From Pollutimonas bauzanensis (lineage in GTDB: Bacteria > Pseudomonadota > Gammaproteobacteria > Burkholderiales > Burkholderiaceae_B), in NCBI RefSeq assembly GCF_900129885.1, contig NZ_FQXE01000012.1, positions 1 through 64,000 of the forward strand: 64,000 nucleotides of DNA, read 5' to 3'. The position numbers and the translations under genes are program-made. Positions 26,125 through 34,514 of the stretch are shown piece after piece (positions within the stretch are counted from its first letter, which is position 1; the number at the start of each line of letters is the position of its first letter). A model generated the notes under the pieces. The model made no database searches. It was not told the origin of the DNA and saw only the letters and a list, made by a program, of their open reading frames with translations.

Positions 26125-26676
26125 AGCCGGGAAATCGCAAGAAAGAGCGCCAGTTGCCGTTGCGGCAACCATGCGTGCGCCCGCCAGGAGCGAACATCAC
26201 GATGAAAATATAACGCTCATAAACGGGAAAGCCATGAGCGCGCCTGGCCGCGTATACCGCCCCGGGCCGGGCCGCCTCGGCCAGCCTGGCAGTCGACTTC
26301 TGAGCCGCAGTCGACTTCTGAACCAGGGATCGCCGGCATGCGGCGGGGCGATGCGCCGCCGTGACAAAAAAATGTGAAGGTAAGCCACATCCGGCGAAAA
26401 AAACCGGCTGAATTTCTACGTAATAACCCTGCTCCACCGCTCCGCGCGCAGGCCTTCCATTCAGTAACTTTTAAGCTTCAAGATCTTCGCAAGCCGCATG
26501 GATGCTTGCTTTCAACTTCCTTTCATCCCATCCGCCAAGCCGCCAAACGCCTGCCTTGTCAACCTTACAGCTTGTTGACTGCCGTATTTGGATAGCCTAT
26601 AAATGCCACGGCAGTTGAGTGTTTGTACCTTGTTGCAACCTACGACATATAGCATATAAAAGCCAGGAGACAAAAA
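26125..26676. other. Intergenic region upstream of the TRAP operon
   Basis: 552 bases with no convincing gene on either strand. It holds a perfect-but-one tandem repeat at 26289-26324 and presumably the TRAP promoter near 26560-26660. Confidence 0.4.
26289..26324. repeat. Tandem 18-base repeat, two copies
   Basis: GCAGTCGACTTCTGAGCC at 26289-26306 is followed immediately by a copy with one change (GAACC) at 26307-26324. Confidence 0.7.
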
Positions 26677-27840
26677 ATGAAAAGCAGCACGAAGGAAGTC
26701 AGCACAGCGGGTCAAGGCAAGTCCTCGCGCCGGCAATTTCTGGGCGGGGCGGCTGCGGGAACGGCAGCCGTGATGTCGATGGGGTTTCCCTCCATTGTCA
26801 GCGCGCAAACTCCGATCAATTTCCGATTTCAGAGCACATGGCCGACGGTCGATATCTTCCATGAATACGCACTGGATTTCGCCAAGAAAATCAATGACAT
26901 GACCGGGGGAGAACTGAAAATAGAAGTGTTGCCGGCGGGCGCCGTCGTGCCGGCTTTCGCCCTGCTCGACGCCGTGTCCAAAGGCACGCTGGACGGCGGC
27001 CACGGGGTGCTGGGCTACAACTACGGCAAGCAGAACGCCCTGGCGCTGTTCTCGTCCGGCCCGGCGTTCGGCATGGATGCCAACATGATCCTGTCGTGGC
27101 ACAAATATGGCGGCGGAAAGGAACTATTGGCCAAGCTGTACGATTCCATCGGCGGCAATGTGCAGTCCTTCCTGAGCGGCCCGATGCCGACGCAGCCTTT
27201 CGGCTGGTTCAAGAAGCCGGTCACCAAAGTCGAGGACCTCAAAGGCCTGAAATTCCGCACCAACGGCCTGGCCATCGACCTGTTCACCGCCATGGGCGCC
27301 GCCGTCAACGCCTTGCCGGGCGGCGAAATCGTGCCGGCGCTGGACCGCGGCCTGCTGGACGGCGCCGAATTCAACAACGCCACCTCCGACCGCCTGCTGG
27401 GCTTTCCGGACGTATCCAAAGTCTGCATGCTGCAAAGCTTCCACCAGTCATCGGAAACCTTCGAGATCATTTTCAACAAAGACAAGTATGCCGCCCTGCC
27501 GGAAAAAATGAAGGCCATCATCGCCAACGCCGTCGAGGCGTCCTCGGCCGACATGTCGTGGAAGGCGGTCGACCGCTACTCGCAAGACTACATCAAGCTG
27601 CAAAAGGAAGACGGCGTCAAGTTCTACAAGACTCCCGACGCCATCCTGCAGCAGCAGCTTACCGTGTGGGACCAGATCGTCGCCGAGAAAAGCAAGACCA
27701 ACCCCATGTTCAAGGAGATCGAAACCTCGCAAAGGGCGTTCGCCGCGCGCGCCATGGCGTGGGACATGGACACCAACAACAACCGCCGCATGGCCTACAA
27801 CCATTACTTCGGCCGGAAAGCGGCCCCCAAGAAGAGCTAA
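26677..27840 (+). CDS. dctP: TRAP transporter substrate-binding protein (DctP, FcbT1-like)
   Basis: 387 residues. The N-terminus has a twin-arginine signal (SRRQFLGGAAAGT) cleaved after SAQ near residue 44. The DctP core follows: FRFQSTWPTVDIFHEYALDF, VEDLKGLKFRTNGLAIDLF, and the LPGGEIVPALDRGLLDGAEF helix that includes the ligand-binding region. Its size and Tat signal fit the mannitol/chloroaromatic (COG4663) subgroup. It should bind an organic acid or related solute in the periplasm; the ligand is not readable. It is first in the operon dctPQM. Confidence 0.93.
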   Translation: MKSSTKEVSTAGQGKSSRRQFLGGAAAGTAAVMSMGFPSIVSAQTPINFRFQSTWPTVDIFHEYALDFAKKINDMTGGELKIEVLPAGAVVPAFALLDAVSKGTLDGGHGVLGYNYGKQNALALFSSGPAFGMDANMILSWHKYGGGKELLAKLYDSIGGNVQSFLSGPMPTQPFGWFKKPVTKVEDLKGLKFRTNGLAIDLFTAMGAAVNALPGGEIVPALDRGLLDGAEFNNATSDRLLGFPDVSKVCMLQSFHQSSETFEIIFNKDKYAALPEKMKAIIANAVEASSADMSWKAVDRYSQDYIKLQKEDGVKFYKTPDAILQQQLTVWDQIVAEKSKTNPMFKEIETSQRAFAARAMAWDMDTNNNRRMAYNHYFGRKAAPKKS

Positions 27841-27969
27841 GCCGCGGCTCTGTTGCGTTGAATGCCACCCGTCGCAGGGTGGCGTTTTGATCGGCTGCCC
27901 AGGAGCGGACCAGGTTCTGGCGTCGCCATCCGCCCCCCCGCTGCTATTCCCCAGCAAGGTGAATCTACC

Positions 27970-28596
27970 ATGCAGAATATTTTGCTAACTATTGACCGGG
28001 TGAACACCTGGATCGGACAGCTGTTCGGCTGGTTCGTCCTGGTGTTGACCCTGTTCGTGACGTATGAAGTGTTTTCGCGATACGCGCTGGGCGCGCCCCA
28101 TTCATGGGCTTTCGACGCCATGAACATGATGTATGGCGCCCTGTTCATGATGGCGGGCGCCTACACCTTGTCCAAGAACGGGCATGTGCGCGGCGACGTG
28201 CTGTATGGCTTTTTCCCGCCGCGCCTGCAGGCCGGGCTGGATCTGAGCCTTTACATCCTGTTCTTCTTCCCGGGCGTGATCGCCCTGTGCTGGGCCGGCT
28301 ACAACTATGCCGCCGAATCGTGGGTGATCAGCGAGCACTCCACCATCACGGCCGATGGCCCGCCCATTTATCCGTTCAAGGCCATTATCCCGCTGGCCGG
28401 CATCACCCTGCTGTTCCAGGGCTTCGTGGAAGTCGTCTACTGCATAGAGTGCCTCAAGCGCGGCAGCTGGCCACGGCGCGACAAGGACGTGGAAGAAGTC
28501 GACGTCGACAAGCTCAAGGACCTGGTGCAGGTCGACCCGGACATGGATGAACTCGACAAAATCGTCGTCCAGCAACAAAAGGGAAACCATTCATGA
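27970..28596 (+). CDS. dctQ: TRAP transporter small permease (DctQ)
   Basis: 208 residues with four membrane helices and the DctQ signature VTYEVFSRYALGAPHSWAFD. A ~50-residue charged C-terminal tail follows the last helix. ATG 27970 was chosen for AAGGTGA 7-13 bases upstream. Its stop overlaps the dctM start by 4 bases (ATGA), so the two are translationally coupled. Confidence 0.92.
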   Translation: MQNILLTIDRVNTWIGQLFGWFVLVLTLFVTYEVFSRYALGAPHSWAFDAMNMMYGALFMMAGAYTLSKNGHVRGDVLYGFFPPRLQAGLDLSLYILFFFPGVIALCWAGYNYAAESWVISEHSTITADGPPIYPFKAIIPLAGITLLFQGFVEVVYCIECLKRGSWPRRDKDVEEVDVDKLKDLVQVDPDMDELDKIVVQQQKGNHS

Positions 28597-30494
28597 GAAA
28601 AGAAGTCTGGTTTGGCCTTTCCATATTGGCCGCAGTCATTATCGCCCTGTTCATATTAATGCCGGCGCCGGCGGACATCACCAACGGCCATCTCGGCCTG
28701 CTGATGCTGGGCCTGATCGTGGTGACGATCATGCTGGGCTTTCCCACGGCCTTCACCCTGATGGGCATGGGGGTCATGTTCACCTATCTGGCCTACCGCA
28801 ACATGGGAACGCAGATAGCCATCGAACAGACGCTGGACCTGATGGTGCTGCGCACTTACGCCGTCATGACCAATGACGTGCTGATCGCCGTGCCCCTGTT
28901 CATCTTCATGGGCTACCTGGTCGAGCGCGCCAACCTGATCGAAAAGCTGTTCAAAAGCCTGCACCTCGTCATGGCGCGCGTGCCGGGATCCCTGGCCGTG
29001 GCGACCGTGGTCACCTGCGCCGTATTCGCCACCGCCACCGGCATCGTCGGCGCGGTGGTCACGCTGATGGGCCTGCTGGCGCTGCCGGCCATGCTCAAGG
29101 CCGGCTACAGCGTCAGGCTCTCGGCCGGCGCCATCACGGCCGGCGGCTGCCTGGGCATCATGATCCCGCCCTCGGTATTGCTCATCGTCTACGGCGCGGT
29201 GGCCGGCGTATCGGTGGTCAAGCTGTACGCGGGCGCCTTCTTTCCCGGCATCATGCTGGCGGGCCTCTACGTCGTGTACATCATGGTCGTGGCCAAGCTC
29301 AACCCCAAAATAGCGCCGCCGCTGTCGCAGGAAGAGCGGCGGGTCACCCTGCCGGAATTCGCCGAGATCGCCAAGCGCACCATCAGCAACCGGGTAGTGC
29401 CAGGCCTGATAGGCGCCATCAAAGGCAAGCGCAACGCCGCGGTGCCCATGAGCACGCTGTTCAACAACCTGGCCATCGCCCTGATTCCCGCCCTGGTTTT
29501 CGTCGCCGTCATGGGCCTGAGCTACAAAATCGTGACGGCGCCGTTGCCGCAAGCCGCGAGCGGCCTGGTCGAAATGGGATTCAGCGGGCAATCGGACGGC
29601 AGCAGCCATTTTGAAAGCGGCGGATTGCAGGAGCCGGAAATCGAAGGCGGCCTGGCCGAACCCGAGGCGGCAGCCGCCAGCGCGGAACCCGACGAGCCCG
29701 AAACCGCCGGGGAAGCAGCCGCGGCCGAACCCAACGAAAGCCGGCCTGCGCCCCTGACGTTCTGGATCCTCCTGGCCATAGGCACTGTCGCATTCGCGAT
29801 TTTCTATGCCTTCTTCACCTTTGCGCGGCTTGAGATCTTCAAGATGCTGCTCAGTTCCTTCTTTCCCCTGGCCATCATGATCCTGGCGGTGCTGGGCAGC
29901 ATCGTATTCGGCCTGGCCACGCCATCCGAGGCCGCGGCGATGGGCTCCTTCGGCGGCATACTGCTGGCGCTGGCCTACCGGCGCCTGAACCTGGCAATGA
30001 TGAAGGAATCTGTCTACCTGGCGGCCAAGACCAGCGCCATGGTGTGCTGGCTGTTCGTGGGCTCCAGCATATTCTCGGCCGCCTTCGCGCTGCTGGGCGG
30101 ACAGGAAATCATCAATACCTGGGTCATGGGCATGGAGCTCACCCCCGTGCAATTCATGATCCTGGCCCAGATCGTGATCTTCCTGCTGGGCTGGCCGCTG
30201 GAATGGACGGAAATCATCGTGATCTTCATGCCCATCTTCCTGCCGCTGCTGGCGCACTACCAGATCGACCCGCTGTTCTTCGGCCTGCTGGTGGCGCTGA
30301 ACCTGCAGACCGCCTTCCTGTCGCCCCCGGTCGCCATGTCGGCCTTCTATCTGAAGGGAGTGGCGCCGCCCCACGTGACGCTGAACCAGATCTTCGCGGG
30401 CATGCTGCCCTTCATGGGGATACAGATCATTGCCATCGTGCTGCTGTACCTGTTCCCGGCCATCGGACTGTGGCTGCCGCGGGTGCTGTACTAG
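28593..30494 (+). CDS. dctM: TRAP transporter large permease (DctM) with an acidic insertion
   Basis: 633 residues, against about 430 for a standard DctM. Typical DctM segments are present: FPTAFTLMGMGVMFTYLAYR, ATATGIVGAVVTLMGLLALP, TAGGCLGIMIPPSVLLIVYG and, near the end, FLSPPVAMSAFYLKGVAPP. In the middle, about residues 325-385 form an Ala/Glu/Pro-rich, strongly acidic, low-complexity stretch between hydrophobic helices. The long form is seen in the chloroaromatic/mannitol (COG4664) subgroup, but such an acidic linker is unusual. DctM carries the sodium-coupled transport path in the inner membrane. Confidence 0.92.
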   Translation: MRKEVWFGLSILAAVIIALFILMPAPADITNGHLGLLMLGLIVVTIMLGFPTAFTLMGMGVMFTYLAYRNMGTQIAIEQTLDLMVLRTYAVMTNDVLIAVPLFIFMGYLVERANLIEKLFKSLHLVMARVPGSLAVATVVTCAVFATATGIVGAVVTLMGLLALPAMLKAGYSVRLSAGAITAGGCLGIMIPPSVLLIVYGAVAGVSVVKLYAGAFFPGIMLAGLYVVYIMVVAKLNPKIAPPLSQEERRVTLPEFAEIAKRTISNRVVPGLIGAIKGKRNAAVPMSTLFNNLAIALIPALVFVAVMGLSYKIVTAPLPQAASGLVEMGFSGQSDGSSHFESGGLQEPEIEGGLAEPEAAAASAEPDEPETAGEAAAAEPNESRPAPLTFWILLAIGTVAFAIFYAFFTFARLEIFKMLLSSFFPLAIMILAVLGSIVFGLATPSEAAAMGSFGGILLALAYRRLNLAMMKESVYLAAKTSAMVCWLFVGSSIFSAAFALLGGQEIINTWVMGMELTPVQFMILAQIVIFLLGWPLEWTEIIVIFMPIFLPLLAHYQIDPLFFGLLVALNLQTAFLSPPVAMSAFYLKGVAPPHVTLNQIFAGMLPFMGIQIIAIVLLYLFPAIGLWLPRVLY

Positions 30495-30528
30495 GGTGGC
30501 ATGATAAAAAAGTGAAGTTTTACTAAAT

Positions 30529-30564
30529 AAAGGGCTGGTTTCAAAAGGAACCGGCCCTTTTTTT
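30529..30564 (+). terminator. Rho-independent terminator of the TRAP operon
   Basis: Stem AAAGGGCTGGTT (30529-30540) pairs with AACCGGCCCTTT (30549-30560), with one G-T pair, followed by TTTTTTT. A textbook intrinsic terminator. Confidence 0.9.
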
Positions 30565-30670
30565 CACTTGCCAATTCTGCGGGGAAAATCCCCCGTACCC
30601 GCATCGGCCTGGACAGGCCGACTATGGTACTACCCACAGCTTGAATAAGAACAAACTTTTTTGTATTATT

Positions 30671-30685
30671 CTCCCAAATTGGGAG
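30671..30685. promoter_or_regulatory. Operator palindrome overlapping the higB ribosome-site region
   Basis: CTCCCAAATTGGGAG is a perfect 7+1+7 palindrome 13 bases upstream of the higB start. Its right arm includes the GGGAGG ribosome site, so repressor binding would block both transcription and translation initiation. Likely HigA site (inferred). Confidence 0.6.
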
Positions 30686-30697
30686 GACAAGCTTACT

Positions 30698-31006
30698 ATG
30701 CGAGTTATTGCCAAAAGCGCCTTGAGAAAATTTTGGCAACAACCCCCGCATAAAGACGCCCAAGGCCCCTTGGAAAGCTGGTATGAAGAAGCCATCAGCG
30801 CTTCATGGGAATCGCCTCAAAGCATCAAAGACCAATACCGAAACGCGAGTATCTGTGCTAATAACAGGGTAGTGTTCAACATAGGCGGAAACAAATACCG
30901 TTTAGTCGCAGAAGTGCAGTATCGAGCGGGTATTGTCTGGGTGAAATTTATTGGCACGCATGCTCAGTATGACCAAATCGACGTGGAGACCATCAATGAA
31001 TATTAA
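30698..31006 (+). CDS. higB: HigB-type mRNA interferase toxin
   Basis: 102 residues in the HigB/RelE fold: AKSALRKFWQQPPHKDAQGP, LESWYEEA, then NIGGNKYRLVAEVQYRAGIV and WVKFIGTHAQYDQID. This is the HigB family in which the toxin gene precedes the antitoxin gene. The toxin cleaves translated mRNA at the ribosome. ATG 30698 was chosen because GGGAGGA lies upstream and the family starts M(R/K)VI. The gene overlaps higA by 11 bases and looks intact. Confidence 0.9.
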   Translation: MRVIAKSALRKFWQQPPHKDAQGPLESWYEEAISASWESPQSIKDQYRNASICANNRVVFNIGGNKYRLVAEVQYRAGIVWVKFIGTHAQYDQIDVETINEY

Positions 31007-31358
31007 ACCCATCCGCAACGACCAAGACTTGCAGGCTGCCTTCCGCCGCCTTGAGGCTATTTTCCAGGCCGGCCAAGGCAGCCCTGAAGCCGACGAAATG
31101 GAAATACTGGTGACGCTGATCGAATCTTACGAAAATAAAAACTACCCCATCAGCCCAGCCGACCCCATCGAAGCGATCAAGTTCCGCATGGACCAGCAGG
31201 GCCTCACTCCCCATGACCTGCAGGAATATATAGGCTCCAGCGGGCGGGTATCCGAGGTGCTGAATCGCAAGCGCCCGTTGAGCCTGGGCATGATCAAGCG
31301 CCTGCACGACGGCCTGCATATTCCCTATGAAAGCTTGCTGGCCGGCGCCGCCCGCTGA
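30996..31358 (+). CDS. higA: HigA-type antitoxin
   Basis: 120 residues. The C-terminal half is an Xre-type HTH (RMDQQGLTPHDLQEYIGSSG, then RVSEVLNRKRPLSLGMIKRL), and the N-terminal half provides toxin binding (EMEILVTLIESYE). COG5499-type HigA antitoxins neutralise HigB and repress their promoter. The start overlaps the end of higB. Confidence 0.92.
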   Translation: MNIKPIRNDQDLQAAFRRLEAIFQAGQGSPEADEMEILVTLIESYENKNYPISPADPIEAIKFRMDQQGLTPHDLQEYIGSSGRVSEVLNRKRPLSLGMIKRLHDGLHIPYESLLAGAAR

Positions 31359-31383
31359 CTCGGCAAGACGAATGACTGCGGCA

Positions 31384-31806
31384 TCAAACCGCAATATCTT
31401 TGACCTTCCTGGGCCGGCCGCCCAGCTTTCCGTTCTCGCGGGCGGCAGCAGCTTTTGCCCCTGTAGACGCCTTGCCGCCCCGCTTGCCCATTTGGGCGGC
31501 CATCCAACGCTCTGTGCCCAGAAAGCCTTCCAGCAGAGCAGGAAGGTATATATCCGCATCCAAGCGCGGAAAGTGAATACCTAAGCCGGACGGCGTGATT
31601 TCGACATCGGCCAGATCGATCGGCCGAGCGTGCTCCAACCCTTGCACGTCGCTGAGCGGGAAAGCCAATTCCAGTCCAGACTCAAGCAAAATAACGATAC
31701 GGGCAGTTTCAACGTCGTAGCGGATCGAGATCGCGGATGGAATAGCGGCTTTCGCTGTCGCCGCACGTTGATTTGCCGCCTTGATCGTAGCTTCAGTAAT
31801 GTCCAT
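31384..31806 (-). CDS. DUF2442-domain protein (putative antitoxin of the DUF4160 pair)
   Basis: 140 residues. The DUF2442 core spans about residues 30-95: the ISIRYDVETARIVILLESGL region, then ADVEITPSGLGIHFPRLDAD, DIYLPALLEGFLG. The C-terminal tail is Lys/Arg/Ala/Gly-rich and ends GKLGGRPRKV, as in DNA-binding antitoxins. The ATG at 31806 has GGAGG 8 bases upstream. It overlaps the preceding DUF4160 gene by 14 bases. The two families are frequent neighbours and are suspected TA pairs; biochemical function is not established to my knowledge. Confidence 0.75.
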   Translation of the reverse strand: MDITEATIKAANQRAATAKAAIPSAISIRYDVETARIVILLESGLELAFPLSDVQGLEHARPIDLADVEITPSGLGIHFPRLDADIYLPALLEGFLGTERWMAAQMGKRGGKASTGAKAAAARENGKLGGRPRKVKDIAV

Positions 31807-32041
31807 GTATATGCCTCCACGCAGTACACAGTGCTGCCAAGTTACCGGCCAAGGCATTGACGATCCTTATCAGTTCCTTGGTAGAAAATCCATAGTTCTC
31901 GCGCAATTCTGGTGGCCCTTTTGGACAGTGCAAGCTAAATACGGCTTCACAGCCGCTACCGATAGTATGGACATGCGCTGGACGGTGATCGTTGGGATAG
32001 ATAACGACTCGCGTTCCATCGACAGCGAGTACTGTAGGCAT
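31793..32041 (-). CDS. DUF4160-domain protein (putative toxin)
   Basis: 82 residues with the DUF4160 signature: VVIYPNDHRPAHVHTIGSG, then AVFSLHCPKGPPEL and an FSTKELIRIVNALAGNLAAL helix. The conserved HRPAHVH motif looks like a possible metal or catalytic site. It is the first gene of a two-gene unit with the DUF2442 protein, the usual arrangement of this pair. Confidence 0.78.
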   Translation of the reverse strand: MPTVLAVDGTRVVIYPNDHRPAHVHTIGSGCEAVFSLHCPKGPPELRENYGFSTKELIRIVNALAGNLAALCTAWRHIHGHY

Positions 32042-32100
32042 TATAGCAAAACCTAAGCGTTTGGGTTATTCGGAAGAAAGGCATGAGAGGCATGCACGCT

Positions 32101-32214
32101 TTACGTCATGGCTGCTCTCGCCGCCTCGGCCAGAAAACCACTACGGGTCTGATGATGCCGCGTGGCGTATTCATCAATTTTTGCGAGCAAGCGGCGTGGC
32201 GGCCCGCGCTCCAG
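32101..32214 (-). pseudogene. HicB antitoxin relic, C-terminal ribbon-helix-helix only
   Basis: A minus-strand frame bounded by stops at about 32217 and 32101 encodes PRRLLAKIDEYATRHHQTRS followed by GFLAEAARAAM. This is the C-terminal RHH domain of HicB antitoxins, with the standard ending. No HicB N-terminal domain and no start codon precede it, so it is a fragment. It matches the half missing from the hicB at 48670. Confidence 0.65.
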
Positions 32215-32250
32215 TCAACGCAGTGCGGCGTGGAAAAAATAGTAGCGGGC

Positions 32251-32364
32251 TTAAGTTTTGGCAGAGCGATTCAACTCCCTGGCGTTCGCCTTGCGCAAGC
32301 TGATGGCGCGTCCTACCGCCTGGAAACGGGTTTCAGCGTAGTGATTCCGAGCGTCAACGGTAAT
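32251..32364 (-). pseudogene. BrnT toxin relic with internal deletion
   Basis: The frame reads DARNHYAETRFQAVG and then directly RAISLRKANARELNR, ending at 32251. BrnT proteins normally have about 20-25 residues (the DGRLHVLVFT strand region) between these blocks. No BrnT N-terminus is found upstream. Together with the adjacent HicB fragment it forms a small TA graveyard just upstream of fliC. Confidence 0.6.
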
Positions 32365-32480
32365 GGTAGCGGAGATAGCCCTAGCCCACATAACTGTCCG
32401 GGGGAGAAGTATGTAGCTGGCCGCATCGCTCCTGCGAGACAGGATCCTCATCCACACGTCGAAATCCAGGCCAGCGGCCC

Positions 32481-32507
32481 TAAAGTTCCCGGCCTCGCCG
32501 CCGTTAA
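32481..32507 (+). promoter_or_regulatory. Sigma-28 (FliA) promoter of fliC
   Basis: TAAA (32481-32484), 15-base spacer, GCCGTTAA (32500-32507); the sigma-28 consensus is TAAA-N15-GCCGATAA. It predicts a leader of about 125 bases before fliC. The matching sigma gene fliA is at 49581-50351. Confidence 0.85.
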
Positions 32508-32641
32508 TGCCTGTGAACAGGAAGAAACCGGCTTTGCTTTACTGCGGTACATAGGCAGCAATACAGCACAGAACGGGCTTTTTTCTTCTTGGCAACCAGG
32601 CGGAGCAAGATTCGCCGTTTTATTTCCATTAGGAGTTTTCC

Positions 32642-34339
32642 ATGGCTGTTATTAACACCAACTCGCTTGCCCTGATTGCCCAAGGCAACCTAGCTAAATC
32701 GCAGTCGGCTCTGGGCACTGCCATTGAGCGTCTTTCCTCTGGCCTGCGCATCAACAGCGCCAAAGACGACGCCGCCGGCCAAGCCATCGCCAACCGCTTC
32801 ACGGCGAACATCAAGGGCCTGACACAGGCCACACGTAACGCCAACGACGGTATCTCGGTTGCCCAGACGACCGAAGGCGCGTTGAACGAAATCAACAACA
32901 ACTTGCAACGCGTCCGCGAATTGTCGGTCCAAGCAGCCAACGGCTCGAACTCCGACTCCGACCTGCAATCGATCCAGGAAGAAATCACCCAGCGCCTCGA
33001 CGAAATCGACCGCGTATCGGCTCAAACCCAGTTCAACGGCGTCAAAGTCCTTGCCCAGGACAATAAGCTGACGGTCCAGGTCGGCGCCAATGACAATGAA
33101 ACCATCTCGATCAACCTGAAACAGATCAACGCCAAAACACTGGGCCTGTCGGGCTTCAATGTATCCGGCAAGGTCGAAGTACCCAACAAAGAAGCATCGC
33201 TCAGCGACGTATTGGCCGCCGGCGGCAGCAAGGTTGGCGACAATTATGACGTCGTTACGAAATTCGATGGCGTAAAAACCTCCGAAGCCTTCGCGCGCCT
33301 GGCCGATGGCAATACCGTTGCCGTAAATAACGGCACAGCCACGACAACCTATACTTACGACGCAACGACGGGGAACTTCAGCTACGACGACAGCGCTTCG
33401 GCTGCCGGCGTGGGCACGGCTACGGCAGACTTGGCAGCGCTGGTCACTGGCGTCAAGGCTGAGATCGGCACGGGCGCGAAAACCAACGTCAGCGTGACAA
33501 TCGGCGGCGAAACGCACAATGGCATCAACATCGCTTCTGACGGCAAGCTGACCGCCAGCAACGGCGACGCGCTGTTTGTGAAAGACGGTGTTCTGACCGC
33601 CAACAGCGGCACCGGCGCAGTAGCCGCCACATTGGACAATGTGATCGAGACCATTGCGCGTGAACAAGACGCAAGCATCACGGTGGGTGGCAAGACATAC
33701 ACGACTACGGCAGCGGCTACCGCTGCTGTGACAGGCGTAATCAGCTTCGAATCGACCATCAGCAGCGCTGACCTGCAGAACATCATCAAAACCAATACTG
33801 GCGGCACCACGACCGTCACTCTTGGCGACTCGGTGATCGGCGGCGTGATCGACCTGGGTGAAGACGGCGTATCGACTGGCACCTTCGTCGACTCCCGCAC
33901 AGAAAGCGGCAGCTTCACGACGGATTCCCAAGTCACCAGCTCTTATGCCGTGGACGCTGACACCGGCGCCGTCACCGTCGCCACCGGCGACAACAAGGGC
34001 GATGCCGTATACCTCAACTCGGCAGGCAAGCTGACCACCAGCAAGACCAGCAAAGGCGATGCCACCGCAGACCCCCTGGCTACCCTGGACAAGGCCCTCG
34101 CCCAAGTCGACTCGCTGCGCAGCGAGCTGGGTGCCGTACAAAACCGCTTCGAATCGACGATCGCCAACCTGAGCAACACGGTGACCAACCTGTCCACCGC
34201 CCGCTCGCGCATCGAGGACGCCGACTACGCTGTTGAAGTGTCCAACATGACCCGCGCTCAGATCCTGCAGCAAGCGGGCACCTCGGTATTGGCTCAAGCC
34301 AACCAGGTTCCCCAAACTGTGTTGTCGCTTCTGCGCTAA
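32642..34339 (+). CDS. fliC: Flagellin
   Basis: 565 residues. The conserved N-terminal D0/D1 is [20 protein letters not shown] through about residue 175. The C-terminal D1/D0 spans about 480-565 and ends [14 protein letters not shown]. The middle ~300 residues are variable, Thr/Ser/Ala/Gly-rich and offer many possible O-glycosylation sites. AGGAG is 8 bases upstream of the ATG; a sigma-28 promoter lies upstream and an intrinsic terminator downstream. Flagellin is exported and polymerised into the filament under FliD, with FliS as chaperone; both are encoded 18 kb away. The adjacent OGT-like and sugar genes suggest the filament is glycosylated (inference). Confidence 0.97.
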   Translation: MAVINTNSLALIAQGNLAKSQSALGTAIERLSSGLRINSAKDDAAGQAIANRFTANIKGLTQATRNANDGISVAQTTEGALNEINNNLQRVRELSVQAANGSNSDSDLQSIQEEITQRLDEIDRVSAQTQFNGVKVLAQDNKLTVQVGANDNETISINLKQINAKTLGLSGFNVSGKVEVPNKEASLSDVLAAGGSKVGDNYDVVTKFDGVKTSEAFARLADGNTVAVNNGTATTTYTYDATTGNFSYDDSASAAGVGTATADLAALVTGVKAEIGTGAKTNVSVTIGGETHNGINIASDGKLTASNGDALFVKDGVLTANSGTGAVAATLDNVIETIAREQDASITVGGKTYTTTAAATAAVTGVISFESTISSADLQNIIKTNTGGTTTVTLGDSVIGGVIDLGEDGVSTGTFVDSRTESGSFTTDSQVTSSYAVDADTGAVTVATGDNKGDAVYLNSAGKLTTSKTSKGDATADPLATLDKALAQVDSLRSELGAVQNRFESTIANLSNTVTNLSTARSRIEDADYAVEVSNMTRAQILQQAGTSVLAQANQVPQTVLSLLR

Positions 34340-34382
34340 GCAGTACAGCAGGCTGCGCCCAAACAGGGCCAGCTTGCGCGTA

Positions 34383-34409
34383 AGCCCCCGCCCATGGCGG
34401 GGGCTTTTT
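34383..34409 (+). terminator. Intrinsic terminator of fliC
   Basis: Arms AGCCCCCGCC (34383-34392) and GGCGGGGGCT (34396-34405) with a CAT loop, then a T-run to 34409. Confidence 0.92.
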
Positions 34410-34514
34410 CATGCCGCAACCGGCACAGTAAAAAAAGCCCGCTGTTTCGCGCTTTGCTTTCAGCCATTTTTGGTACGCTTGAACGCTACATATCGTTTTC
34501 GCTTCGGAGCCCTC

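Noticed and set aside
7527-26174. TGCGGCAACCATGCG found at 7527-7541 and near 26160-26174
   Set aside because: A 15-base match in a GC-rich genome with no shared flanks; likely chance or part of a weak hairpin.
28656-30374. 572-codon frame opposite dctM
   Set aside because: Very His/Gln/Arg-rich shadow of membrane codons; the forward strand has a clear TRAP permease.
32690-34315. 541-codon frame opposite fliC
   Set aside because: Antisense of a recognised flagellin with its own promoter and terminator.
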